64,000 bases of DNA from Paenibacillus sp. H1-7. Its GTDB lineage: Bacteria; Bacillota; Bacilli; Paenibacillales; NBRC-103111. Both the position numbers and the translations under genes were made by a program. Shown piece after piece: positions 43,149 to 52,722 of the stretch. The notes beneath the pieces were generated by a model. It made no database searches. It saw only the letters and a list, made by a program, of their open reading frames with translations, and was not told where the DNA came from. Each line of letters begins with the position of its first letter. The first letter of the stretch is position 1. The stretch lies in NCBI RefSeq assembly GCF_022354825.1, contig NZ_CP031168.1, positions 5,767,501 to 5,831,500 of the forward strand. Reading direction: 5' to 3'.

Positions 43149-44015
43149 ATGTCTTTATCCACCGCCAACATCACATTCATAGGCGCAGGCTCAATGGCTG
43201 AAGCCATCGTTCGGGGGCTGACGTCGGGTAAGAACGATAATCCTGCCCGAATTACCATGATTAACAGACAGGATACGGACCGTCTGAAGTCTCTTCATGA
43301 CCGTTATGGGGTCAGCTATGCTGCGAATGAAGTCGACAAGCTCCGCGCCGTTACGGAAGCGGATGTCGTCGTCGTGGCATTCAAGCCGAAAGACGCCATC
43401 GAAGGGCTGACTTCGCTCAGCTCCCAACTGAAGCCTTCCGCGCTGCTTGTATCCGTGATCGCCGGAATGTCCATCGCCACGATTGAAGCTGTGCTCGGCA
43501 CCAGCGGACAGCCCATCGTCCGCACAATGCCTAATACGTCGAGCTCCATCGGACTTGGAGCAACCGGCATCAGCTTCTCCTCCGGCACCAGCGCCGAGCA
43601 GCAGAAGCTGGCCATTGACATGTTCGCCTCTACCGGCATCGTATCGGTCGTGGAGGAGTCGAAGCTCGACATCGTGACCGGCGTTTCCGGCAGCGGACCG
43701 GCATATATTTACTACATGATGGAGGCTATGATCGAAGGCGGCATCCGCGGCGGTCTTACCCCTGAGGCTGCAAAGCAACTAACGGTGCAAACCGTACTCG
43801 GAGCAGCCAAAATGGTTGAACTGACAGGCGAGGATCCTGCGGATTTGCGTCGTAAGGTTACTTCACCTAACGGAACAACCCAGGCTGCGCTGGAAACGTT
43901 GGAACGTCACGATTTCTCCGTCGGTGTGACTAAAGCGGTTCTGCGCTCGGCAGAACGGGCAGGCGAGCTGGGAGAAGCGATTTCATCCCAGGCTGCTGCC
44001 GTTCAATCTAAATAA
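43149..44015 (+). CDS. proC: pyrroline-5-carboxylate reductase
   Basis: A 288-residue reductase. The N-terminal Rossmann motif is FIGAGSMAEAIVRGL. VVVAFKPKD, VSVIAGMS, RTMPNTSSSIGLG and VSGSGPAYIYYMMEAMIEGG follow, all family signatures, as does LRRKVTSPNGTTQAAL at the C-terminus. AAAGGAG precedes ATG 43149. It completes proline synthesis. The mtnW gene begins 15 bases later. Confidence 0.95.
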   Translation: MSLSTANITFIGAGSMAEAIVRGLTSGKNDNPARITMINRQDTDRLKSLHDRYGVSYAANEVDKLRAVTEADVVVVAFKPKDAIEGLTSLSSQLKPSALLVSVIAGMSIATIEAVLGTSGQPIVRTMPNTSSSIGLGATGISFSSGTSAEQQKLAIDMFASTGIVSVVEESKLDIVTGVSGSGPAYIYYMMEAMIEGGIRGGLTPEAAKQLTVQTVLGAAKMVELTGEDPADLRRKVTSPNGTTQAALETLERHDFSVGVTKAVLRSAERAGELGEAISSQAAAVQSK

Positions 44016-44030
44016 AAGTAGGTGTACGTG

Positions 44031-45305
44031 TTGTTAAATTCATATTGTGTTGCCACCTATCGCTGCCATGATGAGAAAGCGGATTTTGCCAAAAAAGCAC
44101 AAGGTATCGCCGTCGGGCTGACGGTGGGCAGCTGGACCGATCTGCCGGAAGCCAAGAAAGCCGAAATGGAGCGCCATCTCGGCAAAGTGGTCGATATTAA
44201 GGTGCATGAGCCCGCTCCCGGCGCACCTGCATCGGAGCGTTACGCGGACATTTCCATCGCCTATCCGGATGCCAATTTCAGCCGGGATATCCCTGCTTTG
44301 CTTGTTACGGTATTCGGTAAGCTCTCCATGGACGGCCGGGTCAAGCTGATCGATCTTCAGTTCTCCAGCGAGTTCCTGTCTGCTTTCCCAGGACCTAAAT
44401 TCGGCATGCAGGGCGTAAGGGATCTTCTTGGAGTCCATGACCGCCCGCTGTTGATGAGTATTTTCAAATCCGTAATCGGACACGACCTGTCTACGCTTCG
44501 CGAGCAGTTTTACTTGCAGGCGGCAGGCGGCGTCGATCTGATCAAGGATGACGAGATTTTATTTGAGAATCCGCTGACGCCGATTGAACGGCGTGTGGAA
44601 GCTTGCCTGCAGGCAGCCGCACAAGCGGAACAGGTTACGGGTCAAAAGCTGCTGTACGCAACTAATTTGACCGGTCCTACCTTCAGCCTGCTGGATCAAG
44701 CCCGCAAGGCAATCGATGCCGGAGCTAACGCTTTATTGTTTAACGTTCTTGCCTATGGATTTGACACACTCGCAGAGCTAAGCCGTCATCCGGACATCAG
44801 CGTGCCGATCATGGCCCATCCGGCGATGGCCGGCGCCTTCTATCCATCGCCGCATTACGGAATTGCCGCCAATGTGCTGCTGGGCAAGCTGATGCGTCTG
44901 GCCGGTGCCGATCTGGTCCTGTTTCCGTCGCCATACGGATCCGTCGTCATGCCGCGTGAGGAGAACATGGCGATCAAGGAAGTGCTGTTAACCGGACAGA
45001 CTTCGGATTACGTATACAGTGCCAACGGAGAAACGGCCGCTTCCCTGCCGCTGAAAACTAGCTTCCCGGTTCCGTCCGCAGGCATTCACCCTGGTCTTGT
45101 GCCGCTCATCCTGAAGGATTTCGGCGAGCAGGTCGTCGTCAATGCGGGCGGAGGTATCCATGGCCATCCTATGGGCACTATCGCAGGCGGACAAGCATTC
45201 CGTCAAGCCATTGCCGCATGCCAAGCCGGTGTATCGCTGAAGGATTATGCAGAGCAGCATCCGGAGCTGAGAGCAGCAATCGAAGCTTGGGGGATTAGAG
45301 AATGA
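44031..45305 (+). CDS. mtnW: 2,3-diketo-5-methylthiopentyl-1-phosphate enolase (RuBisCO-like)
   Basis: The start is placed at TTG 44031, 6-7 bases after AGTAGGTG; GTG 44022 and GTG 44028 are alternatives that lie on or too near that site. The ~424-residue product has the RuBisCO-like fold: GLTVGSWTDLPEAKK at the N-terminus, GPKFGMQGVRDLLG, the active-site motif GGVDLIKDDEI (carbamylated Lys), MAHPAMAGAFY and NAGGGIHGHPMG. It enolises DK-MTP-1-P in methionine salvage. It is translated almost in line with proC and overlaps mtnX by 4 bases. Confidence 0.9.
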   Translation: MLNSYCVATYRCHDEKADFAKKAQGIAVGLTVGSWTDLPEAKKAEMERHLGKVVDIKVHEPAPGAPASERYADISIAYPDANFSRDIPALLVTVFGKLSMDGRVKLIDLQFSSEFLSAFPGPKFGMQGVRDLLGVHDRPLLMSIFKSVIGHDLSTLREQFYLQAAGGVDLIKDDEILFENPLTPIERRVEACLQAAAQAEQVTGQKLLYATNLTGPTFSLLDQARKAIDAGANALLFNVLAYGFDTLAELSRHPDISVPIMAHPAMAGAFYPSPHYGIAANVLLGKLMRLAGADLVLFPSPYGSVVMPREENMAIKEVLLTGQTSDYVYSANGETAASLPLKTSFPVPSAGIHPGLVPLILKDFGEQVVVNAGGGIHGHPMGTIAGGQAFRQAIAACQAGVSLKDYAEQHPELRAAIEAWGIRE

Positions 45306-45964
45306 GCAGGAAACGGATCATCTTTTGCGATTTTGACGGCACCATCACCGTTAACGACAATATCGTCGCCATCATGAAGCATTTTCAGCCGCCAGGTTGG
45401 GATCGGCTGGTTGAGCAGGTTCTCGCCAAATCGATCTCGATTCGCGAAGGTGTAGGCCGCATGTTTGCCTTGCTGCCAACTTCCCGCAAGCAGGAAGTCG
45501 TCGATTATGCGATCAATAACGTAGTCATACGCCCCGGCTTCAAGGAGCTGCTTGCCTATTGCAAGGATAACGAAATCGAATTTTACGTCACGAGCGGCGG
45601 GATCGACTTTTTCGTCTATCCTGTGCTGTCGGAGTTCGATATTCCGAAAGATCACATTTACTGCAACGGCAGCGACTTCAGCGGAAGCCATATCGAAATC
45701 CTATGGCCGCATTCCTGCGACGAGCACTGTCACAATGATTGCGGAATGTGCAAAACGGCTATTATCCGCGGCTACTCGCCGGAAGCTTACGAGCGGATTC
45801 TGATCGGTGACAGTGTAACGGATTTTGAAGGAGCGAAGCTGGTGGAAACCGTATTTGCCCGCTCCATTCTGGTCGACCTGTGCAAGGATTTAGGATTGAA
45901 CTATTATGCCTTTGAGGATTTTCATGACATTATCAAGCAATTAGAGGAGTTGAAAGTCAAGTGA
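45302..45964 (+). CDS. mtnX: 2-hydroxy-3-keto-5-methylthiopentenyl-1-phosphate phosphatase
   Basis: A 220-residue HAD-superfamily phosphatase. The nucleophile motif is DFDGTITVNDN at the N-terminus, with later YVTSGGIDFFVYP and LIGDSVTDFEGAKLV. A cysteine cluster (CDEHCHNDCGMCK) about residues 140-152 is a feature of this family. It removes phosphate from the enol made by MtnW. Its ATG overlaps the mtnW stop by 4 bases and its stop overlaps the mtnB start (GTGA), so the three are coupled. Confidence 0.9.
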   Translation: MSRKRIIFCDFDGTITVNDNIVAIMKHFQPPGWDRLVEQVLAKSISIREGVGRMFALLPTSRKQEVVDYAINNVVIRPGFKELLAYCKDNEIEFYVTSGGIDFFVYPVLSEFDIPKDHIYCNGSDFSGSHIEILWPHSCDEHCHNDCGMCKTAIIRGYSPEAYERILIGDSVTDFEGAKLVETVFARSILVDLCKDLGLNYYAFEDFHDIIKQLEELKVK

Positions 45965-46602
45965 GCAGCACGCTTCGATTGGAAGAGAAGCAGCAGGCGT
46001 TCGCCGAGCTTCGGGAAGTAAAGACCATTTTAGCGGCAAAGGGCTGGTTTCCTGCCACCAGCGGCAACCTGTCCATCCGTGTAGGCGATTTCGCCCCGGA
46101 GCAATTTACTTTCGCCATTACCGCCAGCGGTAAAGACAAATCGGTGAACACACCTTCCGATTTTCTTCTGGTGGATGATAAGGGACAGCCTACGGAAACG
46201 ACAGGACTTAAGCCGTCGGCGGAAACATTAATCCATTGTGAAATTTATAAAGCAACGGGCTGCGGGGCGATTTTCCATGTCCATACCGTATTCAACAATC
46301 TCGTCTCGGAGCTGTTCTGGGAGCGCAAATCGATCCCTGTCGAAGGTGTCGAGCTGATCAAAGCATTCAACATTTGGGACGAAGAGGCGCAGATCGAAGT
46401 GCCTATCCTGCCTAACTATGCGGACATTCCAAGGATTGCCGAGCTGGTACAAGACGCCATCGTTCCACGCGTCCCTGGCATCATGCTGCGCAAGCACGGC
46501 ATTTACGCTTGGGGCGCCAATGCTTTCGAAGCCAAGCGCAATCTGGAAGCATTTGAATATTTGTTCGAATATGTGTACCGTCTGGAATTGCTCAAAAAAT
46601 GA
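45961..46602 (+). CDS. mtnB: methylthioribulose-1-phosphate dehydratase
   Basis: A 213-residue class II aldolase-fold enzyme. GWFPATSGNLSIRVGD, FAITASGKDKS and the zinc-binding FHVHTVFNNLVSE (His-x-His) are diagnostic, and a later His lies in LRKHGIYAWG. It dehydrates methylthioribulose-1-phosphate to the diketone used by MtnW. GTG start at 45961, in a GTGA overlap with mtnX. It is followed by a terminator, so it is the last gene of this transcript. Confidence 0.92.
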   Translation: MSSTLRLEEKQQAFAELREVKTILAAKGWFPATSGNLSIRVGDFAPEQFTFAITASGKDKSVNTPSDFLLVDDKGQPTETTGLKPSAETLIHCEIYKATGCGAIFHVHTVFNNLVSELFWERKSIPVEGVELIKAFNIWDEEAQIEVPILPNYADIPRIAELVQDAIVPRVPGIMLRKHGIYAWGANAFEAKRNLEAFEYLFEYVYRLELLKK

Positions 46603-46636
46603 CCTCGGAATGTTATAAAATTCTATTATGGTAACA

Positions 46637-46683
46637 AAATCGCGGACACCCTCACCAGGAAGGGAGGCTCCGCGATTTTTTTG
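46637..46683 (+). terminator. terminator of the proBAC-mtnWXB transcript
   Basis: AAATCGCGGA and TCCGCGATTT form the stem, with an internal loop, and TTTTTTT follows. Confidence 0.85.
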
Positions 46684-46696
46684 TTCAATAAGCGGC

Positions 46697-46743
46697 AAAA
46701 AAGCCCCACACCGGCTTTCTTTGCAGAAAGACGAGTATGGGGC
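46697..46743 (-). terminator. terminator of the pyr operon
   Basis: On the minus strand GCCCCATAC pairs with GTGTGGGGC, with an inner CTTTC/GAAAG hairpin, followed by six T. Confidence 0.85.
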
Positions 46744-46757
46744 ATGTCCATAATAGG

Positions 46758-47420
46758 TTATTTACCGTATTCGCTCGGATTTACGCGCCAAGACTTCAGC
46801 ACTTCCACATCCGACTCTTGAATGCTGCCTTGTTTCAAGGCTACATCCAATAGCGTCGTGTAATTGGACAGCGTTTCGAACGGAATTCCTGCGCCGGCGA
46901 ACGCTTCCGTTGCTTTGTCGAACTGGTAGGAGAAAATCCCGAGCACGCCCAGAGCATTAGCGCCTGCATCATTAACTGCCAAAGCAACCTTCAACGAGCT
47001 GCCGCCTGTGGAAATCAAGTCTTCGATAACGACGGTTTTTTGTCCCGGGCGAATCGTTCCTTCGATCAGGTTCTCCTTGCCGTGGCCTTTCGCTTTGTCG
47101 CGAACGTACACCATAGGCAGGTTCAGCTTTTGAGCAACCCACGCTGCATGCGGGATGCCGCCAGTCGCAGCTCCGGCGATTACTTCGACGTCCGGGAAGT
47201 TGTCGCGGATCAAGGATACGAAGCCGTCTGCAATCAGCTCGCGGATTTCCGGGTAGGAAATCGTCAGCCGGTTATCGCAATAAATCGGCGATTTGAGTCC
47301 GGACGTCCATGTAAAGGGCTGACTAGGGTCAGGGCGAAGAGCTACCGCTTCAATTTGCAAAAGGGCCGCTGCAATACGTTCTGCCAGCTGGGGGTTCGTA
47401 GAAATCGTTTTTGTGCTCAT
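46758..47420 (-). CDS. pyrE: orotate phosphoribosyltransferase
   Basis: A 220-residue type I PRTase. The PRPP loop is VVIEDLISTGGSSL (about residues 128-141), and GAATGGIPHAAWVAQKLN precedes it. FTWTSGLKSPIYCDNR near the N-terminus is a PyrE signature. It makes OMP from orotate. Last gene of the pyr operon; it follows pyrF by 47 bases. Confidence 0.95.
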   Translation of the reverse strand: MSTKTISTNPQLAERIAAALLQIEAVALRPDPSQPFTWTSGLKSPIYCDNRLTISYPEIRELIADGFVSLIRDNFPDVEVIAGAATGGIPHAAWVAQKLNLPMVYVRDKAKGHGKENLIEGTIRPGQKTVVIEDLISTGGSSLKVALAVNDAGANALGVLGIFSYQFDKATEAFAGAGIPFETLSNYTTLLDVALKQGSIQESDVEVLKSWRVNPSEYGK

Positions 47421-47467
47421 CAGACAAAACTCCTTTTATCTATAGTTTGAGATCGGCGAGTGGCTAC

Positions 47468-48202
47468 TTACTCTACCGATTGAATAATAGCTTCCAGTGC
47501 GCCTCTAGGGTCCTCTGCCGCTGTAATCGGACGCCCGATGACGACATAGTCCGTTCCTTGTGCAAAAGCTTCTGCAGGCGTCATAACGCGCGACTGATCG
47601 CCTATGGCTGCGCCTGCCGGACGAATGCCCGGTGTAACGGTCACGAATCCCGAACCGCACACGGCTTTGATTCGTGTCACTTCCAAAGGAGAAGCGACAA
47701 CGCCTTGCAATCCTGCAGATTGCGCAAGCTGTGCATAACGCTGTACGGCGTCCTCCACCGTTCCCGGCAGGCCGATCTCTTCATTCATCACGGCTTGGCT
47801 TGTACTGGTCAGCTGAGTCACGGCGATGACGATCGGTCGATTTGCTTCAGCTGCACCTCCGCCCGCCAAAGCCTTATCGACTCCTTCGAGAGCAGCCTCC
47901 ATCATTTGCTTGCCGCCAGCCGCGTGCACATTGAACATGTCCACGCCAAGACGGGTCACACTTTCCGATCCGCCTTTCACCGTGTTCGGAATATCGTGCA
48001 TTTTCACATCGAGGAACACCTTGTAGCCCTGCTCCTTCAGACTGCTTACGAATTGAGGTCCGGCACTGTAAAACAACTGCATGCCGACCTTCATATAGCA
48101 AGGAATGCCTCTCAATGATTCAAGCAGCTTCTGAGCCGCTGCGGCGTCGGGATAATCCAGAGCCACCATAATTCGTTCCGCGATATTCGTTTGCACTGAC
48201 AT
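47468..48202 (-). CDS. pyrF: orotidine-5'-phosphate decarboxylase
   Basis: The start is ATG 48202, with GGGGAGGC about 8 bases upstream. The 244-residue TIM-barrel enzyme has MVALDYPDAA at strand 1 and the catalytic Lys/Asp motif FLDVKMHDIPNTV at about residues 60-72. TPGIRP and YVVIGRPIT follow at the phosphate-binding end. It lies 139 bases after carB, a gap that contains a hairpin; in Bacillus this is where pyrK and pyrD sit. Confidence 0.95.
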   Translation of the reverse strand: MSVQTNIAERIMVALDYPDAAAAQKLLESLRGIPCYMKVGMQLFYSAGPQFVSSLKEQGYKVFLDVKMHDIPNTVKGGSESVTRLGVDMFNVHAAGGKQMMEAALEGVDKALAGGGAAEANRPIVIAVTQLTSTSQAVMNEEIGLPGTVEDAVQRYAQLAQSAGLQGVVASPLEVTRIKAVCGSGFVTVTPGIRPAGAAIGDQSRVMTPAEAFAQGTDYVVIGRPITAAEDPRGALEAIIQSVE

Positions 48203-48282
48203 GCTGTCTCGCCTCCCCATTGTATTGTGTATTTTCATCAGGCTTCATCAAACATTCAAGCGGTGGAGCCGCCTAATCAAGG

Positions 48283-48327
48283 GATTAGCACAGCTTCCCT
48301 TGGTCATCCCGGGTTACTGTGCTAATC
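48283..48327 (-). repeat. inverted repeat between carB and pyrF
   Basis: GATTAGCACAG (48283-48293) and CTGTGCTAATC (48317-48327) form a perfect 11-bp stem just after the carB stop. No T run follows on the minus strand. It may stabilise or punctuate the mRNA. Confidence 0.6.
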
Positions 48328-48341
48328 TTCAATTCACTCTA

Positions 48342-51300
48342 TTATGCGTGGTGAGCAGGCATAGCCGTCGATTGGAAGTTGATCGCTTCAAGCATGTGCC
48401 ACAGCGCTCTAACCGTATCGAGGGAGGTCATGCAGACCACACCGTTCTCAACCGCTTCGCGGCGAATACGGAAACCGTCACGTTCAGGCGTTTTGCCTTT
48501 CGTCAGCGTATTGACGACGAAGTGAGCTTCTCCATTGCGGATCAGGTCAAGAATGTTCGGCGAGCCTTCGCTCAGCTTGTTGACGCGGGTTACATGCAGT
48601 CCTGCTTCTTCCAGTGCTTTGGCGGTTCCGCCGGTTGCTACGATTTTGTAGCCAAGCTTGTAGAAGCCAGTCAAAATTTCGATCGCCTCAGCTTTATCTT
48701 TATCCGCTACTGTAGCAATAATCGCACCGGTTGGCGGAATTTTCATCCCGGAACCGATCAAGCCTTTGTACAGAGCTTTTGCGAAGTTGAGGTCGCGTCC
48801 CATAACCTCGCCGGTCGATTTCATTTCCGGTCCAAGTGTCGTGTCTACGCGGCGCAATTTGGCGAAGGAGAATACAGGTACTTTTACGGATACGTATTCG
48901 TCTTCCGGCCACAAGCCTGTTTGATAACCCATGTCGGCCAGCTTCTCGCCCATAATGAGGCGGGTAGCTACGTTAGCCATAGGAATTTTCGTTACTTTGC
49001 TCAAGAACGGCACCGTTCTGGAGGAACGAGGGTTTACCTCGATCACATAAGCTTGGTCTTGATAAATGACGAACTGGATGTTCACCAAGCCTACCACTTG
49101 CAGCCCTCTGGCGATTTTCGTAGTAATATCGATAATTTGCTGTTTAATCTCTTCCGAGATGGTTTGCGGCGGATACACGGCGATCGAGTCACCGGAGTGT
49201 ACGCCCGCTCTCTCGACGTGCTCCATGATACCTGGGATCAGGACCGTTTCTTTATCGCAAATCGCGTCAACCTCTACTTCTTTACCAAGCATATAACGGT
49301 CGATCAATACCGGATGCTCTGGGTTGATTTTGACTGCATACTCCATGTAGCTCAGCAGCTCTTCATCGGAATAAACGATTTCCATCGCGCGTCCGCCCAA
49401 TACATAGGAAGGACGAACGAGTACCGGATAGCCGAACTTGGAAGCCATGCCTACCGCTTGATCGACGGAAGTCACTGTTCCGCCCGGCGGTTGAGCGATG
49501 TTCAGCTCGCGCAGCAGCGCTTCGAACTTTTTGCGGTCTTCCGCTGCATCGATATTTTCAAGGTCGGTACCGAGAATGCGTACGCCTGCTTTAGCGAGCG
49601 GTGCAGCCAGGTTGATAGCTGTTTGTCCGCCGAACTGAACGATAACGCCGATCGGCTTCTCATGCTCGATGACGTTCATTACGTCCTCGAAGAACAGCGG
49701 TTCAAAGTACAGACGGTCGGATGTGTTGAAGTCCGTAGAAACCGTCTCCGGGTTATTGTTAATGATAACCGCTTCATAGCCTGCGGCTTGGATCGCCCAT
49801 ACGGCATGTACCGTAGAGTAGTCGAACTCGATGCCTTGTCCGATACGGATAGGTCCGGAGCCTAGTACGACGACCTTTTGCTTCGTCGTCTCCTTCACTT
49901 CGTCTTCCGTCTCGTAAGTCGAGTAGTAGTAAGGAGTCGTCGCTTCGAACTCTGCCGCGCAAGTGTCTACCATTTTGTAGACCGGCTTCAGGTTCAAGCT
50001 CAGACGGTAAGCGCGGATATCCGCTTCTTGCGTGAAGTTCAAGCCTTTATCCGCATTGCGGCGAATTTCGGCAATCGCACGATCCGTGAAGCCTTTGCGC
50101 TTCGCTTCATACAACAGCTCTTCGGTCAGCTCAGGCTGAAGCAGCTGCTCTTCGAACTGGATCAGCCCTTCCAGCTTGCTCAGGAACCACCAGTCGATCT
50201 TGGTCAAGTCTTGAATTTGCTGCAATGTATAGCCGCGGCGGAACGCTTCTGCGATCAGGAACATCCGCTCGTCGTCCGGCTTGATCAGACGCGCTTCCAG
50301 CGTTTCTTTGTCCAAAAGGTCTGTTTCTTTCAAGTATAAGCGGTGCACGCCGATCTCAAGGGAACGAATCGCTTTATGAATCGATTCCTCGAATGTACGG
50401 CCGATAGCCATAACCTCGCCGGTTGCTTTCATTTGCGTACCGAGCTTACGGTTAGCCGCTGTAAATTTATCGAACGGCCAGCGCGGAATTTTGGATACGA
50501 TATAGTCCAGCGTCGGCTCGAAGCAAGCGTAAGTTTGTCCTGTTACCGGGTTGACGATCTCGTCCAGAGTGTAGCCGATCGCAATTTTTGCAGCCATCTT
50601 GGCGATCGGGTAGCCCGTCGCTTTGGAAGCCAGCGCCGAGGAACGGCTCACGCGAGGATTTACCTCGATAACATAGTATTGGTAGCTGAACGGATCCAGC
50701 GCGAATTGTACGTTACATCCGCCTTCGATGTTTAAGGCGCGGATAATTTTGAGCGATGCCGAACGGAGCATTTGGTACTCGCGGTCGGACAGCGTTTGGC
50801 TAGGCGCCACAACGATACTGTCGCCTGTATGAACGCCAACCGGGTCGAAGTTCTCCATGTTACATACGACGATACAGTTGTCGTTCGCATCGCGCATAAC
50901 TTCGTATTCGACTTCTTTCATGCCGGCGATGCTCTTCTCGATCAAGCATTGGCCGATAGGGCTGTAGCGGATACCGGATGCAACAGTCTCCAGCAGCTCT
51001 TCTTCGTTGGCGCAAATACCGCCGCCTGTACCGCCCAATGTGTAGGCAGGGCGAACGATGATCGGATAGCCGATTTCGTTAGCGAAATCAACCGCTTCTT
51101 TCACCGTCGTTACGATCGTGCTGTCAGGTACCGGCTGCTCCAGCTCTCTCATCAAGTCGCGGAACAAATCGCGGTCTTCCGCTTTTTCGATCGCTGTCAG
51201 CTGAGTACCGAGCAGCTTGACGTTTTCGCGCTCCAGCACGCCCGCTCTTGCCAGTTCAACCGCCATGTTCAAGCCGGTTTGACCGCCGAGTGTCGGGAGC

Positions 51301-51557
51301 AATCCGTCGGGACGCTCCTGGCGGATGATTTGCGTTACAAACTCCAGCGTAATAGGTTCGATGTAAACCTTGTCCGCCATATTCGTGTCCGTCATGATCG
51401 TAGCAGGGTTGCTGTTGATCAGGACAACTTCCATTCCTTCTTCTTTCAATGCTTGGCAAGCCTGAGTACCGGCGTAGTCGAACTCAGCCGCCTGTCCGAT
51501 GACGATCGGACCGGAACCGATAACGAGTATTTTTTTCAAGCTATTATTTTTTGGCAT
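48342..51557 (-). CDS. carB: carbamoyl phosphate synthetase large subunit
   Basis: A 1071-residue protein with two ATP-grasp halves. IVIGQAAEFDYAGTQAC and PIRIGQGIEFDYSTVHA open the two halves, and YVIEVNPRVSRSSALASKATG and YVIEVNPRSSRTVPFLSKVT mark the two active sites. A C-terminal MGS-type allosteric domain (about residues 930-1060, KLGYKIVATGGTAKALEEAG) binds regulators such as UMP. RBS GAAAGGAG lies inside carA; the genes overlap by 14 bases. In the pyr operon this is the pyrimidine-type enzyme (pyrAB in Bacillus). Confidence 0.96.
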   Translation of the reverse strand: MPKNNSLKKILVIGSGPIVIGQAAEFDYAGTQACQALKEEGMEVVLINSNPATIMTDTNMADKVYIEPITLEFVTQIIRQERPDGLLPTLGGQTGLNMAVELARAGVLERENVKLLGTQLTAIEKAEDRDLFRDLMRELEQPVPDSTIVTTVKEAVDFANEIGYPIIVRPAYTLGGTGGGICANEEELLETVASGIRYSPIGQCLIEKSIAGMKEVEYEVMRDANDNCIVVCNMENFDPVGVHTGDSIVVAPSQTLSDREYQMLRSASLKIIRALNIEGGCNVQFALDPFSYQYYVIEVNPRVSRSSALASKATGYPIAKMAAKIAIGYTLDEIVNPVTGQTYACFEPTLDYIVSKIPRWPFDKFTAANRKLGTQMKATGEVMAIGRTFEESIHKAIRSLEIGVHRLYLKETDLLDKETLEARLIKPDDERMFLIAEAFRRGYTLQQIQDLTKIDWWFLSKLEGLIQFEEQLLQPELTEELLYEAKRKGFTDRAIAEIRRNADKGLNFTQEADIRAYRLSLNLKPVYKMVDTCAAEFEATTPYYYSTYETEDEVKETTKQKVVVLGSGPIRIGQGIEFDYSTVHAVWAIQAAGYEAVIINNNPETVSTDFNTSDRLYFEPLFFEDVMNVIEHEKPIGVIVQFGGQTAINLAAPLAKAGVRILGTDLENIDAAEDRKKFEALLRELNIAQPPGGTVTSVDQAVGMASKFGYPVLVRPSYVLGGRAMEIVYSDEELLSYMEYAVKINPEHPVLIDRYMLGKEVEVDAICDKETVLIPGIMEHVERAGVHSGDSIAVYPPQTISEEIKQQIIDITTKIARGLQVVGLVNIQFVIYQDQAYVIEVNPRSSRTVPFLSKVTKIPMANVATRLIMGEKLADMGYQTGLWPEDEYVSVKVPVFSFAKLRRVDTTLGPEMKSTGEVMGRDLNFAKALYKGLIGSGMKIPPTGAIIATVADKDKAEAIEILTGFYKLGYKIVATGGTAKALEEAGLHVTRVNKLSEGSPNILDLIRNGEAHFVVNTLTKGKTPERDGFRIRREAVENGVVCMTSLDTVRALWHMLEAINFQSTAMPAHHA

Positions 51558-52722
51558 AGTGGAGTTCTCCTTTCGATGCAGATCCGGCAGGCTGTACGCC
51601 CAGCTTGGAAGCCGCGGAAATTTGCGCCTGTCTTGGCAGCTGTGGATTCGCCTGTTTGAAATCGCGGATCATTTGGATGAAGTCATCGAACAAGTAGCTG
51701 GAGTCGAATGGACCCGGTGCCGCTTCCGGATGGTACTGTACCGAGAACGCCGCATGCTTCTTATGCTTCAAGCCTTCAATGGTTCCGTCGTTGTTGTTGA
51801 TATGAGTTACTTCCAGCTCCGTATTGGCGATGGAATCGTCTTTTACGGTATAGCCGTGGTTTTGCGAAGTGATGTAGCAGCGGTTGCTTTGCAAATCTTT
51901 AACCGGATGGTTGCCCCCGCGATGTCCGAATTTCAGCTTCTCGGTATCGGCGCCGCAAGCGAGCGCGAACAGCTGATGACCCAAGCAGATGCCGAAGATC
52001 GGGAACTCGCCGAGCAGCTCGGAAATCATAGTTACGGCATGAGGAACGTCCTTAGGATCCCCAGGGCCGTTCGAGAGCAGAATGCCGTCCGGAGCCAACC
52101 GGCGGATTTGATCCGCTGTTGCATCCTGAGGAACGACTACTACGTCGCAGCCGCGCTTGGTCAAGTCACGAACGATGCCGCTTTTTGCACCGAAGTCTAC
52201 GAGTACGACCCGCTCCTTCGTTCCTGGGCAGCTGAATACGGATTTCGTGGAAACCCGGGATACTTGATCCGTCATCAGCGTAGTTGCTTTCAGCTGCTCC
52301 AGCAGCTCGGCAACCGGTTTGTTGGTCGTTGTCAGCAGCCCTTTCATTACGCCATGGTGGCGGATACGGCGGGTCAGCATCCGTGTGTCAACGCCGCTGA
52401 TGCCGATAATGCCATATTCCTTCAACAGGCTGTCGAGGGAATATTCCGCTCTCCAGTTACTTGGAACCGTCTCATGCTCGCGGACTACAAACCCGTGAAT
52501 GAACGGGCGAATCGATTCGAAATCGTCCCGCGTAATCCCGTAGTTTCCGATCAGCGGATACGTCATCGTTACGATCTGTCCGCAGTAGGAAGGATCGGAG
52601 AGAACTTCCTGATAACCTGTAATCCCTGTATTAAATACGACTTCACCCGTCGACTCGCCTTCACTGCCAAACGCCTTGCCGGTAAATAACGTGCCGTCTT
52701 CCAACAACAACCTTGCCTGCAT
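51544..52722 (-). CDS. carA: carbamoyl phosphate synthetase small subunit
   Basis: The start is ATG 52722, with AAGGAG 9 bases upstream. The 392-residue protein has a CarA N-terminal domain (GTLFTGKAFGS, GITGYQEVLSDPSYCGQIV) and a class I glutamine amidotransferase domain with nucleophile Cys in FGICLGHQLFALA and catalytic His in SVQYHPEAAPGP. It supplies ammonia to CarB. It lies 82 bases after pyrC. Termed pyrAA in Bacillus. Confidence 0.96.
   Translation of the reverse strand: MQARLLLEDGTLFTGKAFGSEGESTGEVVFNTGITGYQEVLSDPSYCGQIVTMTYPLIGNYGITRDDFESIRPFIHGFVVREHETVPSNWRAEYSLDSLLKEYGIIGISGVDTRMLTRRIRHHGVMKGLLTTTNKPVAELLEQLKATTLMTDQVSRVSTKSVFSCPGTKERVVLVDFGAKSGIVRDLTKRGCDVVVVPQDATADQIRRLAPDGILLSNGPGDPKDVPHAVTMISELLGEFPIFGICLGHQLFALACGADTEKLKFGHRGGNHPVKDLQSNRCYITSQNHGYTVKDDSIANTELEVTHINNNDGTIEGLKHKKHAAFSVQYHPEAAPGPFDSSYLFDDFIQMIRDFKQANPQLPRQAQISAASKLGVQPAGSASKGELHYAKK

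Noticed and set aside
48201..49865. A 554-codon open frame opposite pyrF/carB
   Set aside because: It is antisense to conserved carB, has biased His/Arg-rich translation and no recognisable fold.
51499..52689. A 396-codon frame opposite carA
   Set aside because: Shadow of carA; no start signal.
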